Origin: Synanceia verrucosa
Lineage: Eukaryota; Chordata; Actinopteri; Perciformes; Synanceiidae
Assembly (NCBI GenBank): GCA_029721515.1
Contig: CM056570.1
Location: 4,524,601 to 4,588,600, forward strand
Direction of reading: 5' to 3'
Length of the DNA stretch: 64,000 bases
This document shows positions 1 to 11,995 of the stretch, one piece after another. The notes below the pieces were generated by a model. The model searched no databases and was not told the origin of the DNA. It saw only the letters and a program-made list of their open reading frames with translations. A program made the position numbers and the translations under genes. Position 1 is the stretch's first letter, and every line of letters starts with the position of its first letter.

Positions 1-999
1 AATTGTTTGTGCATATGACAACAAAGACCATTGAATCTTGCCGCATTAGCGTGTTAGCATTTTAGCGTGCTGATCTCAAAGCACCTCTGCATAAGAATAC
101 AACTTTAATTGCTTGCGTGAACAGCCTGTACATTTTACAGTCCTGTCATCTGTAACATTAACATTACAGCTCCCACAACTCCCCATGCAGCACCTGTGAA
201 TATTAATATTAATAAAAGAATCATGCAAGAGGAAAGGACAAGAAAAGAGAGAATGTGGATAAGAAAAGAAAGGAGGGATAAAGTAAATGAAAGAGTGGAA
301 CTGAGATAGGCGACAACTAATCTCTTCTCCCATCTTCCTCTTCCTCATCTCCTTCATCTGTACTCTCTTTCACTTTAGCTTCCTCAGCCTCGCTGCCTCC
401 TGTCTTAACACTCCCCACTGCTCTCTTTGTCTGACCCCACTCAGTACAAGAGCCTCATCGGGGGGATGAGATAACCTTTCAGTCCATCCTTTTAATCTTC
501 CTCACACACACACCCTCTCTTTGTTTGTGTATTTCAGCCTCTCTGATATTTAACCATAAAAATAAGAATATTCTACAATTGAATAAAATAAATAAAAAAA
601 ATAAATTAGAGGACCCTGAAAAAAAACTGTAAATCCAATAAAAACAAAAAAAAAATAGCTTTTACAGCAAATTAATCACAAGTTTAACTGATAAACACAT
701 TCTACAATTAAAAATGAACTAGAAGACCCTGAAAATCCTCATGCTGGTTTTATTTTTGTGACACTGCTTCACATGCATGTTGGACATATTAAACTTAAAA
801 CAGTTCTGTGCCACCACACGAGAAACTGAATAACAAGCTTTGCACTCAGCTACAACGTCTTTTTTGGACTTTAACTAAAAGTCCTGCCACACGGCCGACA
901 TCACTCATCCTCCTTCTACTTTGCTGCTGTTGTGATCATTGGGCTCTGCTGCTGGATAGAGTTGGAGCAGAGTCAGGGATAGCCTGCTGGTATTGGAGT

Positions 1000-1107
1000 G
1001 TTCATATCGGAGATTTTAGATGCAGGCCGATATGAGCCAATACTCATTATCTTTCTGATATCAGACCGATATCTGATATCAATATCAAATGGGGACACCC
1101 CTAATCA
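1000..1107. mobile_element. probable hAT-type transposon remnant
   Basis: Repeated ATATCGG/GATATC motifs (GCCGATATGAGCCAATACTC, CCGATATCTGATATC) run up to GGGGACACCCCTAA. This kind of sequence, ending in a GGGTGTCCC-like terminus, is typical of a widespread vertebrate hAT family. The partner end was not found. Confidence 0.4.
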
Positions 1108-2656
1108 GAGACAAGTTATTGGTGAATATTGCAGAAAACTTAAGTAAGTAAAAGATTTTTTTCCCCTTCTTCTCTTGTTCCTGTGGTTTCCTGGAAGAGA
1201 TGTAACTCCTGGTTATGTAGGCGCCCCAGCAAAGTGCTTGTGTCAGAACATTACTGGAGTTATTGCGCTCCTTGTTGGAGCTCATCATGTGCTCGTCTCT
1301 GGGCAGCGGTGCAACACTGTGGTCATACTGCTGGACTGTTGGTTCAGCTCCCCGGTGTGAGGAAGTGTTCAGCACAATGGAGGAGCCTTTATGTATCACT
1401 ATGATCTCCTGCTACAACTCACAAACATGCTGACGCTTTATAACACAAAGTAATATACAGTAACGCCACCTGAAAGTTCAAAGCCACCCTACTGTCCATG
1501 TGAGGCCGTAAATACCTTAATGGATGGATTAAAAAAAGATCTTTTCCACTAGTGGGGCAAAACTATTAAAGTGTGGCCTGAGGGTAGTGTGACAGGGAAG
1601 GCAGCATTTATTCTCTGATAGTGGGCATCTTGTCAGCATCAGCTCTACCATGTCAGACTCATCTTTCATCAGTCAGAACTCATTTTCTGAGCCTCAACTG
1701 TTTTTACTTTTGAGCGCTGGTGACAGCGTGACATTGAATTTATCGCTGGGATGTGAGCCTGCATATTGAAGTGTGACTGAAATTAAACTTAGCCATCCTT
1801 TTTTGCCGTAAAAAAATAATGCCAATGTGTTAAAATGTAATATGGATCTGCTATCAAAGGGACTGGTATTTGGTAGAAATGATGTGTTGTTACCTAAGTG
1901 ACATTTTTAGGTACACTCATTTCCTCTACATATTACTGGCACACTTCGACTGGAATCGTTTTGTCTGGTACAAATTTTCCTTGGTAACACCATGTTAACA
2001 TGTTCATGTTTCGCATGTGAAGTTGAGCATAGATAAATGTATCTCTTTAATATCTCCTCATGACGTTATTCGATTTACAGGATTGTTGCATCAATGTGAT
2101 GAGGTCAGGGATTTAATCCACTGGATTAGCCGGACGGCCCCAGCTGGTTATTTTATCTGTAAATGGTTTCTAAATTGAACAGACACTCCACTAATTGAAA
2201 TAGACCCATAGTAAATGTACCATGATTAAAAATGACAGTACACTGTCATCACTATCAAGTGATGCACCTCATTTTTGTTAAAATACTAGATATTAAAAGT
2301 AATTACAACGGGCATTGTGGTCAATAATTGCATTAGGTATTTTTTGGAGCAATATTAGTAATGCAGATTTTAGTGATAAAGAGTGAGTCAATAGTCTGGA
2401 GATATTCATATGATAAATGTCATCAGCAGGCTGGAATACAAACAGTCATTTTAATCATATTTCTGTTTTTCATATCAACTCATTGTTGATCCACCGGCTC
2501 ACTACTGTATATGTCAAATGATTCACATTTCCAGCTGGAATATCACTGCTGTTTATCTCAACCATGACTGTAATTGATCACAGGGCTTACAGCAGCAGGA
2601 ACTGGAGATTAAAGGATGAAACCTGCGTTATGAAATTTTAAGTTCAACTCTGCTGA

Positions 2657-2660
<4 letters not shown>

Positions 2661-2723
<63 letters not shown>
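2661..2723. repeat. (GT)n microsatellite, 63 bp
   Basis: Uninterrupted GT repeat of about 31 units followed by GCGCAC. Alternating purine-pyrimidine sequence. Confidence 0.98.
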
Positions 2724-2726
<3 letters not shown>

Positions 2727-4580
2727 ACGGTGTGATGAGGACCCTCGCTGTTTGCACGTTTGTGTGTGTGGATGTAATGAAAGGATGCTGCTGGCCACTC
2801 TTATGTAACAACCCAGTCAGCCCTGATGCTAAATCGTTGCCGCGGCAACAGGATTAGCCGTTGCAAAGCTTTCCTCCTCTCGCCATGCCTCTTCATCTGC
2901 TTGATGCTTCTTTTACTTTTAATTCAATATAAATGGGCTCTGATGAAATTAAAAATGCAAGCGGGCTTTCTCATTTTTTTGTCTTCCTCTCTACTTCCTT
3001 GACTTCCTACTGCTTCTTCTCTCTCCTCCCCCCTCAGGTCTCTTTCATCACATCTCTCTCACTCTTTCACACATCCGCCCACCAGGTCTCTCTACCACTC
3101 ATGCTCCCCCTCCTCTCCTTCCTTATACTCCTCAGCTGACTCGTCCCTGTCACTCCATCTCTCCTCCAACAACAGCTTAATTAACGGATTAATTATAATT
3201 CGACAGTTTCTGCCTCCTCTCATCTCTCCCCCTTGTCCCTGTCAATCCCTCTCTCAAGCTCCCTGACTGACAACGTGATAAATTTAATTAACAGGAGATA
3301 AAATTACAAATATTTCACTGCAAAATTTCATTTCCTTTCCTCACTTCCATCACTTTTATTCCAACTCCCTGTCTCACACTTCCATCCAGCATCCTTTCTC
3401 ATTGTTTCCTCTCTCTAATAGTGTCTCAGTACCTCTAATCTCACTAACATACAATCATATACCAATCATAGACAGATTAATATATACAGTAAGAGATTTC
3501 CCAATTTCCTGCACTCCTCTTTCCCTCACACTTAGACCTGTCAGTCTCATTAAATACCAGCTAATTACCATTAAATTTAATTCCTCTTTGTTGTTCCTCT
3601 CCCTTCAGGCCAGCTTTACGTTAAAGCATCAGGATATGGATTTCTGTCAGAGAAAGAAAGCGTAGCAGAGCACTAATGAGCAGTACTGTTAAAAAAACAA
3701 ACAAAAAAAAACTGATTATCCGCTTTCAGCCACTCACTGATTGTCTTTGTCTGACCGCTCACTCTCCTCAATCTTTTTTTTGTCCGTATTTGCGGAAATT
3801 TGCTATTCTCGCCTCTGCTCATTCCTTGTTCAAGCCAAGGTATGCTGCACGTTATACTGCAGACCTTGACAGCGACAGATTCCTAATCACTCCACTAACA
3901 TGTAAACATGTGAAAAGATGCCGACAGACTTGGAGAGTTGGGATTTTATGTGTTTGCAGCACTTAAAGCTCTTGCTCTCGAAAGTTGAAGAAGGTTAGGG
4001 ATGAGAGAGACTTTTGATCAACACCAGAATAAATACTAAATACAAGGAGATCAAAGACTGTCTCTAGATTATTTCATGATTTGAAAAATATGCACGTCTC
4101 ACAGATGAAAGAAGTCCTCACCATTATGTGACATTTTAGCAAACAGGAGGAGTTGCTGGTGAATTATAATGTCTCACTTCTCTCACCGAGCTTCCTAATT
4201 AGCGTAGAGATCAGCAGTTATGTTGAGTATTTAAAGAACACATCATCAATCTTCACTAAGTGTTGTAATGAATATCCTTTCTTTCATGCAGCTTGATGGC
4301 TTGACAAGACAACAAGAAAACAAGACATTTCACATCTTCACTCTCTACAATTCCTGCAATTCTAGGCTCTTCAGTTACACTGGAGCTCACATTCAACTGC
4401 TCAAAAATGTAATCACAGTCTGGTGGTGACACTGATGACATACCTCATGGTGACGACAGGAACTGTAATCAAAAGTTTGCATGTTTTTCTGATGCCTGTA
4501 GAGACGGGTGATGGTGAAGACAACACTGAGCAATACACAGTAAGTGGTCATAATGGACACTGTATACTATATCACAATAT

Positions 4581-4790
4581 CCATCCATCCATTTTCTACC
4601 GCTTATCCTCATAGGGTTGCGGGGGGGCTGGAGCCTATCCCAGCTGTCTTAGGGCGGAAGGCAGGGTACACCCTGGACAAGTCTCCAGTTCATCGCAGGG
4701 CACATAGAGACAGACAACCACTCACATTCGAACCCGGTACCTTCGTGCTGTGAGCGACAGTGCTAACCACTACACCACCGTGCCGCCCTG
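4581..4790 (-). mobile_element. tRNA-derived SINE, internally deleted, with perfect target-site duplication
   Basis: Read on the minus strand, it starts with a tRNA-like head (GGCGGCACGGTGGTGTAGTG, an A-box-like part, then GGTTCGAAT, a B box) and ends with a body containing GGATAAGCGGTAGAAAATGG and a GGAT repeat tail. Both sides carry the identical 11-bp TATCACAATAT (4570-4580 and 4791-4801), proof of retroposition. Compared with the copy at 5938-6292, the middle section (CATGTTCTCCCC to CATGCATG) is missing. Confidence 0.85.
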
Positions 4791-4950
4791 TATCACAATA
4801 TACACATTGCAAATATACTGTATTGTGTGATAGTGCATTTTTTTCGGAACCAGCACACAAAAGACCTGAAAAACCGAGGCAGAAATCAACGACATAACCA
4901 GACATACGGTACAGCAAAATATCTGATGAGCTGACAAACTGATATCGTCA

Positions 4951-5090
4951 CCAGTGTTGGGGTAGTTAAACGTTGCTAGTTACCTTTAAAAGAAGCCTAA
5001 ATTTACTAAATTATTCACTGCTTAAAATGGTCACTCTACTAGTTATAATCACTTTTGGATTACACTGTAACATCACTTGAGATGCATGAT
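4951..5090. mobile_element. possible hAT-type element end
   Basis: Starts with CCAGTGTTGGGGTAGTTAAA and continues with several short GTTAC/GTAAC-like words, a pattern typical of the ends of an abundant fish hAT family. No second end or duplication was identified. Confidence 0.3.
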
Positions 5091-5937
5091 AACTTAACTG
5101 ACAAATAATTTTAAATTTATTCTCCTTATTCTAATAAGAGGACGACAAACACCAGCTCCTCTTTTCTGCTCTTTAATATAAGAGGGCTGTGACCATCAGT
5201 CTACACAGCCTGGCTACAATTTACCATTACTGTCTGGTCCTTTCAAATAACAAATTGTCAGTAATGTTCAGATGCTATATTTACTCAAATGTAAGAAAAA
5301 TAAATACACTAATGTATAAAAATAATGACTTAGGAAATACAATTTCAAATTTGGAGATGGCAAAGCAACAATCAAATTCCACCCTGACCCATAAATCAAT
5401 TCCTACCCCGGAGGCTTTTACACAGAGTGAGAGAGAGAGAGCGAGTGGATCCACCTTAAATCCCCGAGGCATTTACTGACAGCAGCTGTACTACAGGCAT
5501 CTGGAGTCACTGAGCCCCCCCCACCTGTCTTTTATGTGTGCATCAATAATACTCATCAATATCTTAGTGAATTCACACCCCAGCAGGGTGGCTCTGAGTG
5601 TAGATAAATGCCACACATCTTACATAACGACAGAAGCACTAAATCTCATTAACAAAGGCAGCGGTAACTATGGCAATGAGCATCATCGGCACAACCCCCA
5701 ATGTAACTTATGCTAAAAAGGCCAAGGGGTTGCTATGACAACTGGGGAAAACAAGAGAGAAGAGGGAGGAAGTTGGAGCCGACGTCTTGAAATCTGAATA
5801 CATTCACAGAAACACAAACCAACACCTCCAGGCACATAAACAGTACACAGTAAAAAAGTATAAAAAAAACACACAAAAAAACTATTAGTACAATATCTGG
5901 TCTGTTTGTGTTATCAATATATATATGTATGAATTAT

Positions 5938-6292
5938 GGGTGGCACGGTGGTACACTGTCGCCTCACAGCAAGAAGGTAGCGGGTTCGATTCCCAGCCCG
6001 GGGCCTTTCTGTGTGGAGTTTGCATGTTCTCCCCGTGTCTGTGTGGGTTCTCTCCGGGTACTCCGGCTTCCTCCCACCATCCAAAAACATGCATGGGGAT
6101 TAAGTTAATTGGCTAATTTAAATTGACCGTAGGTGTGAATGTGAGTGTGAGTGGTTGTCTGTCTCTATGTGTCCTGTGATGAACTGGAGACTTGTCCAGG
6201 GTGTACCCTGCCTTTCACCCAGACAGCTGGGATAGGCTCCAGCCCCCTGCGACCCTATGAGGATAAGTGGTAGAAAATGGAGGGATGGATGG
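5938..6292 (+). mobile_element. tRNA-derived SINE, near full length
   Basis: Plus-strand copy. The tRNA-like head GGGTGGCACGGTGGTACACT is followed by a B-box-like GGGTTCGATTCCC, then the conserved body (TTTGCATGTTCTCCCCGTGT, CTCCGGCTTCCTCCCACCAT, AACTGGAGACTTGTCCAGGG) and a GGAT-rich tail. Flanks share ATGTAT..ATTAT, perhaps a worn target duplication. Confidence 0.85.
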
Positions 6293-8308
6293 ATATGTAT
6301 TATACACTCATTTTATACATTATTTTATATATTACACATGTGACTGTACATTAAAACAGTACTTTTTAAGAATGCCATTAAAACCCTGGGGTTAAAGACT
6401 GTCAGCCATCAGTGATCGGCCCAGATTTTGCTCTTCAAGTCCCTTTCTAGTGTCATCTTTCTCAGCCTCAGGTCCATCCCCCAGCATGCATACACATAAA
6501 CACATACTGTGGTGACAGCCAGAATGCAGCTTGGAAACACAAATTCACATGAATATTGATTAGGAATAACATGTGAACATTTTGTTTCTGCTGTGGAGGA
6601 ACAGGCCCTATTATGGTTTTCTCATCTGCTGTCTCTCCACAGTTCATTGTTCCACCTCCAGTACCATCTACATGTTTTCTACTGAGCCTTAATATACAGC
6701 AGCACCTGACTGCCTGACCTGCGCTACCTCAGTGACATCTGAGCTTCGATGATCATTGTTTTTGTACAGATATATCACAGAAGCCTGTGGCGTGTCTGTG
6801 CCTAAACATCTGACAGCCTCCTGCCAACTGTGTGCTAATTAGAAGATAAAGTAGAGGAGAAGTGTCTCCCCTCATCTTTCAACAATGGACAGGAACAGAG
6901 CCAAGTACAGTAACAATGTAATGCATGTGGTTCGTACACACAACTCAAGAAATAACTTATTCATCTTTGCTGCAGGAGGACGACATAAACCAGACGCAGA
7001 CCAAAATCACCTTAGGCTCCTCTCATGAAAACAGATGATATTAAATTATGCGATGTAAACAAATTAGTATACCGTAAGTGGATTTAGAAAATGGATGGTT
7101 GCAAGCAAACTAATTGATTCAGTCTCAAATAAAATAACAGCTACATGAAGAGAAGATCGGTCATTTAAGGTTAAATATCATTAGAATGTAATTACAATCA
7201 GACACTTTTTTAACAGTGTATACATATGTATAAACCTCATGGCAACGTGACATTTTCAGAATGTTTTCTTTGTCTGACCAAGGATTTAATTCACAGCCAA
7301 TGATTTTCAACTTTTTGAAAAATTAATAAATCATCAAAATCGCAGCAGATAACTAGACAAGTCAACTAACTGATTAATCAACTACTAGTTTCAAACAAAC
7401 TGTTCTACCACTGTCTCGTGACACATAAATACTTGATTTATATAGGATATAAGAATAATAAATGACTGCTGTATTTATGAAACAACACTGAGGGCCAGGG
7501 GCATGAAAAACATTATTTCGCTACTGACCATGAAACGTATTTGCACTTTAAACCCGAAATACATAACTTTCCCTGCAGCAGATTTTCACAATCTGGAGTC
7601 TGCAAAGGGTAACATCTGGATAAAATTTAAGAAATATAAGTAATTTCCTGATGTAATATATTAGGGAAGAAAGAAATTAGAAATAATTATTGAGCAGAGT
7701 ATGTTTAGTGTAATTATGTGCATTTATATTTCATATCACAATCAAAAATTAAACATAATCTGGGTCATAGAGGTTTATGCAACAATGCAAAACAAATTTG
7801 TCTTTCCTTGTTAGAGAGCAGCCGTTTTAATTTCTGTTTCCTCTCACTGAGACGGCCTTGGTTGCATGAGAAACAGACAGAGAGGTTGTTTCATCTCATT
7901 GTACAATCAATGAAACACGGGATCCGTTCCCACAGTGCTGACGATGTATACAGACATCCACCCGCCCACACATCAGACCGCACATAAACACAACTACACT
8001 AATCAAAGTGGATGCTGCCTCGTAACCACACCAACAGACACAAAGCAAGGAAGATGGGAATTTCTGATTCTGAGTGTTGGCAACCAAAACTTGAGCAGAA
8101 AAATACAGGAAATATGAGAGTAAAACCTGTGAAAACACCCACAGTGTTGAGAAAAACACTGAGGAAAAGCTCTGTGCTGAGACTTCCCACCTCTCCATCA
8201 CTATCCTACAATCCTTCACTGACACAACCCTGGCGCAGCATCCTATCTGTGATTAATTCAGTTCTGCTCTAGTTTATCAGGAAATAACTGATTCAAGTGT
8301 GGTTTTGT

Positions 8309-8766
8309 TACGGCTCTACTCAGCTTGGTACTGTTTTTGGTACCAGGCTCAGCCAATCCTAAAAGGTGGAGTTCAACGCTGCAAAAAATTGATTGGTCAG
8401 AGAGAATGAAAGGGTTTTTTTTCCCATTTTGGCAGACCAGACTGCACTGATTACCAGTTTTAGCGTGCAGAGTTGATAATAAAAGCTTCAGAAGAACAAA
8501 ATAACAGGGAACTTATATTGTGAGGAAAAGCAGTGCTTAAACAGCTATTCATAAAAAAAATCTATTAAAACTGCAGACAGGAAGAGAAAAAACAGCACAA
8601 ATATGAAGGGACTTTTACTATGAAGAATACAGGAAATTAAACATGTTGATCAACCATTTTACAACCACTCATTTGATCACTACACACACCTTCAAGTGGG
8701 AAGCCCTGTTGTAATGGAGATACAAATCCATGCAGTGCCGAGTCAAACTGAGTCGAGCCAGGGCAG
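8309..8766. mobile_element. probable non-autonomous DNA element (MITE) with worn inverted ends
   Basis: The left end TACGGCTCTACTCAGCTTGG TACTG resembles the reverse complement of the right end (about 8731-8766, CAGTGCCGAGTC...GAGTCGAGCCAGG). The inner flank reads GGTACCAGGCTCAGCCAATC. Such GGCTCGACTC-type ends are common in fish MITEs. There is no open frame. Confidence 0.45.
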
Positions 8767-11700
8767 CACACGTGTATGAAGTGGAGTGGTCGCTTCCATC
8801 CTGAACAATGCGGTCATTTTTCAATAGCCAAACGACCATCTATAACGACCTCCAGATTTTGTTTTTAATAAAAAGGCAATGTACCATTGACAAAGTGCAG
8901 GCATTCCTCTGTTGGGTTTTGTGTCATTTTGACAATGAAGTCAGTTGAGAATGCCGCCAACCCTGATGAGGAACTACTGGCAGGAGAAATCAAAACTCAG
9001 TAAAGGGCCTGGACCTGCAGTGGAAATGAGCCTTGATATCTATGAGTGCTTTGGCAGCAACATGAGAAAATGACAGATAATGATGGAGAAAGCAAACTGA
9101 CTTCCCGGTTTCTTAGCCCGACGGAAACACTGGTGCTACAAAGAACCCCAAAATAAAAACAATAAATAAATAAAAAATCCCCAATTTGGTTGTTCGTCCC
9201 AGACAAGTTTGCTAAATGGTCCAAAATTCCTCTCGGGCATCAGGGGAACAGTCTAATCTGATCTGGAGGAAACATTTAGTCAGTTACGACGCCCAGAGGA
9301 GACTTTCCAAGAGATTTTTTAAAGCAAAGTTTCATTTCCACTTCCCACAAGGGCCACTTAAATATTTCATCAGCCATGTTTAATAAATAATGAACATCTG
9401 CACTGCTTGTTTCTCTTGCGTGCTTCTTATTGTTTTTCTCTTTTACTTCTCACTCTATTGATTAAATTAAAAATGCCATTTTGGAATATGAACTAACCAA
9501 ATCCCTTTTAACATTGTTATCAAACCCAAACATAAAAACAACAATAGTAAACAGTCTTTTTCTCACAAGTCTCTATGGTCTGATCAATAAAGAGAGTGGA
9601 CGCACACAAGAATACTGATCCCTGGATAATTATTGCTTTGAACATTTAACAAAAACACACACACACAGGGCGGTGTGTATATGTGAAAGCTCTCCAGAAA
9701 TAGCTCCACTGTTTGCCAGTCAATCAGAAAAACAAGCACCCGGGCACATAAATACCAGAAAAGACTGAAACACACTTTCACCTCTTCTCTAAGAAGAAAC
9801 CCATTATGCCATGATCAATCAGAGAAACAACAAAGCTGATCGATGGTACTGATCTTAATGACAGCATCAATCAATTGGCCAGCACATCTCACTAGCCAGA
9901 GCCAAATTACACTTGTGATTTCATCAGCTAAAGCATGCCTTCGCTCCCTTGAGAACAGATCGCTGCTGTGTTTAAATAAGCCTCCGCATGACGAGAGGTC
10001 TGCTGAGCGAGTGACGGACTTCGCAGAGGACACAGACACTTTCACAAAGGTGCTGCACATATAAAACATGAGGCTCCTTCAGAGCAAACACCTGCTTTAG
10101 CTTTACTGCTTGTTAGCTTGTTAAGATGTGGTCCAATAAAACTGCAGGTGGAAACATCTGGTTTGACCGGTAGCGACTCTTAGCTCTTAATACTTAGGTG
10201 GAGATGAAGTAACCTGAGTTTAGAAGTAAATATATATCATCACTGTTTATTTTAGTCATTAGTGGTGTACATCTACTTCTCTGGTGGATCCCCATGATAA
10301 TACAGAGGTGCTTATAGGAAATGATGAAACCACAAACTGCTGTGCGATATATACTACCATATATACAGTCGCGGTCAAAAGTTGGTGAACATCATGGGAA
10401 TATAGCAGCTGAAGAACCAGATGCGTTTCCTTCAAGAGTGGTGGAGACCAAAACAGAGCCAACAGAAGAGTGGATATTAAACTTACATTTACCAGAGGGT
10501 CAGAAACACACCAAATGGATGCTCATGTCGCTTCATGTCTGTTGGATGAGTAAAATAAGCAACTGTTAGCTTGAAAATTTGACAAATCCACTTCATTATT
10601 AGCGTTGTGTTCTTACAGTGGATTCCACCACAGATTAAAATTGGAGTCATGTGTAAAAGCCACCTCATAACAGCATCTGCAAACATTAAAAACCATTGTC
10701 ATCCAACATTTTAACAAATACAGTCAAGGTTGATGGGATTAGTTCAAAAGTAATCAATACTGCCATCAATCAAAAAGGTATCAGTGTTTGCTGGTTAACA
10801 TAAAGACAAAAAGAAACAGAGCGAGAATAGACAGAAGAAAAGAGGAGATAAGAGGAAATAGAGAGGAAAATGTATCTGTGAGTAGTTTGTGTGTTTTATG
10901 ACACAGTCAGTACAAAGGTCTGAGGTTCAGTGATCAAAACATTACAAGAGAACCCAATGCGCATAAAAAAAGTAGGTTTTTCATGTTTCAAAGAAGCTGA
11001 ACCCTCCAGTGACATGCAGCACTACACACTATATCGATATATACATCTGTACTGCATCACACATACAAACACACTAACACAGTCCTGGCCAGTTTAGCTA
11101 ATCTTCTTAGCAATCACAAGGTCTGACTGTTGAACAGAGCAAAGTTCACATCATCAGCAACAACAGAGGTGATATTTCTACCAATGAGAGAGAGAGAGAG
11201 AGAAACGTGAAGAGAGATAAAAACAGACACTTCAGTTTTTACCTCTGGACTGAACCAGCTCTTTTCTCCCAGAGGAGTTCATTCTGTGGATTATATCTCT
11301 ACATTAGCACTCAGCCAGCAGTGAAACCTGATGTGACACACTGACACCGTCTGACTTTTTAAACTTTTAAGACAAAGTTTGGTCACTGCCGTCATAAAAA
11401 CAGCGTTAACTCTGACGTCAACTCAGTTCCTGGCTACAAAACAGAAAGTCTCACGAGTAAAGAGGACAACTATGAGGACAGTTTTGTATTAGCTCATTGC
11501 TAATATTTGGCAGACATCTGTAAGCCATTTCCACTCACGTCTGTTCAAACTTGCCCTTTTGGAGAACCTGAAAACAGTAAGTAGTTGTTTTTTAAATATA
11601 CAATCAGACAACTGTGGTACCTTTCATAAGCCTGTTTCCTGTGAGTGTGGCGACTTGTTTTGGGACACTGTCTGTGACCCGGCATCAGCATGAATCTTTT

Positions 11701-11995
11701 TGTGTTTATTTCATTTAAAAAAAAACACAACCAATACAATACAAAAACTAACACGTTCAGTTACTATATCGCTGCTTCACTTTGAAATACAGCAATTTAA
11801 ATAATAACCTATTGTATGAGACATAAAGGTCTAAAACACTTTTAAAAGCATTTTATCCCTGTTTTAATCTTAGATGTCTGTGATGCATGGCATTAAACAA
11901 ATGCTTAGTGAAGTGTTATGTGATTGTGCCTCAGGTATCATATCATCACATTAAACCCGACCTCCTCTCTCCTCAATCTGCTCCCTCCCTTGCAG

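Larger units (their letters stand above)
1..11995. other. no recognisable coding gene; flank upstream of the smlr1-like gene
   Basis: Short frames here lack codon character, splice sites in phase and family motifs. The stretch holds a GT microsatellite (2661-2723), two SINEs (4581-4790, 5938-6292), probable hAT remnants (about 1000-1107, 4951-5090), a probable MITE (8309-8766), a pyrimidine-rich stretch with TTAATTA motifs (about 3150-3640) and CNE-like sequence at 9850-10060. The untranslated start of the smlr1-like gene may lie somewhere in its right end. Confidence 0.6.

Noticed and set aside
2657..2857. Cys-Val repeat protein
   Set aside because: Translation of a GT microsatellite.
5885..6116. 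Three overlapping frames at 5885-6116
   Set aside because: They are translations of the SINE body.
10370..10400. TATACAGTCGCGGTCAAAAG resembling a DNA transposon end
   Set aside because: No partner end, duplication or transposase trace was found nearby, so it is too short to annotate.
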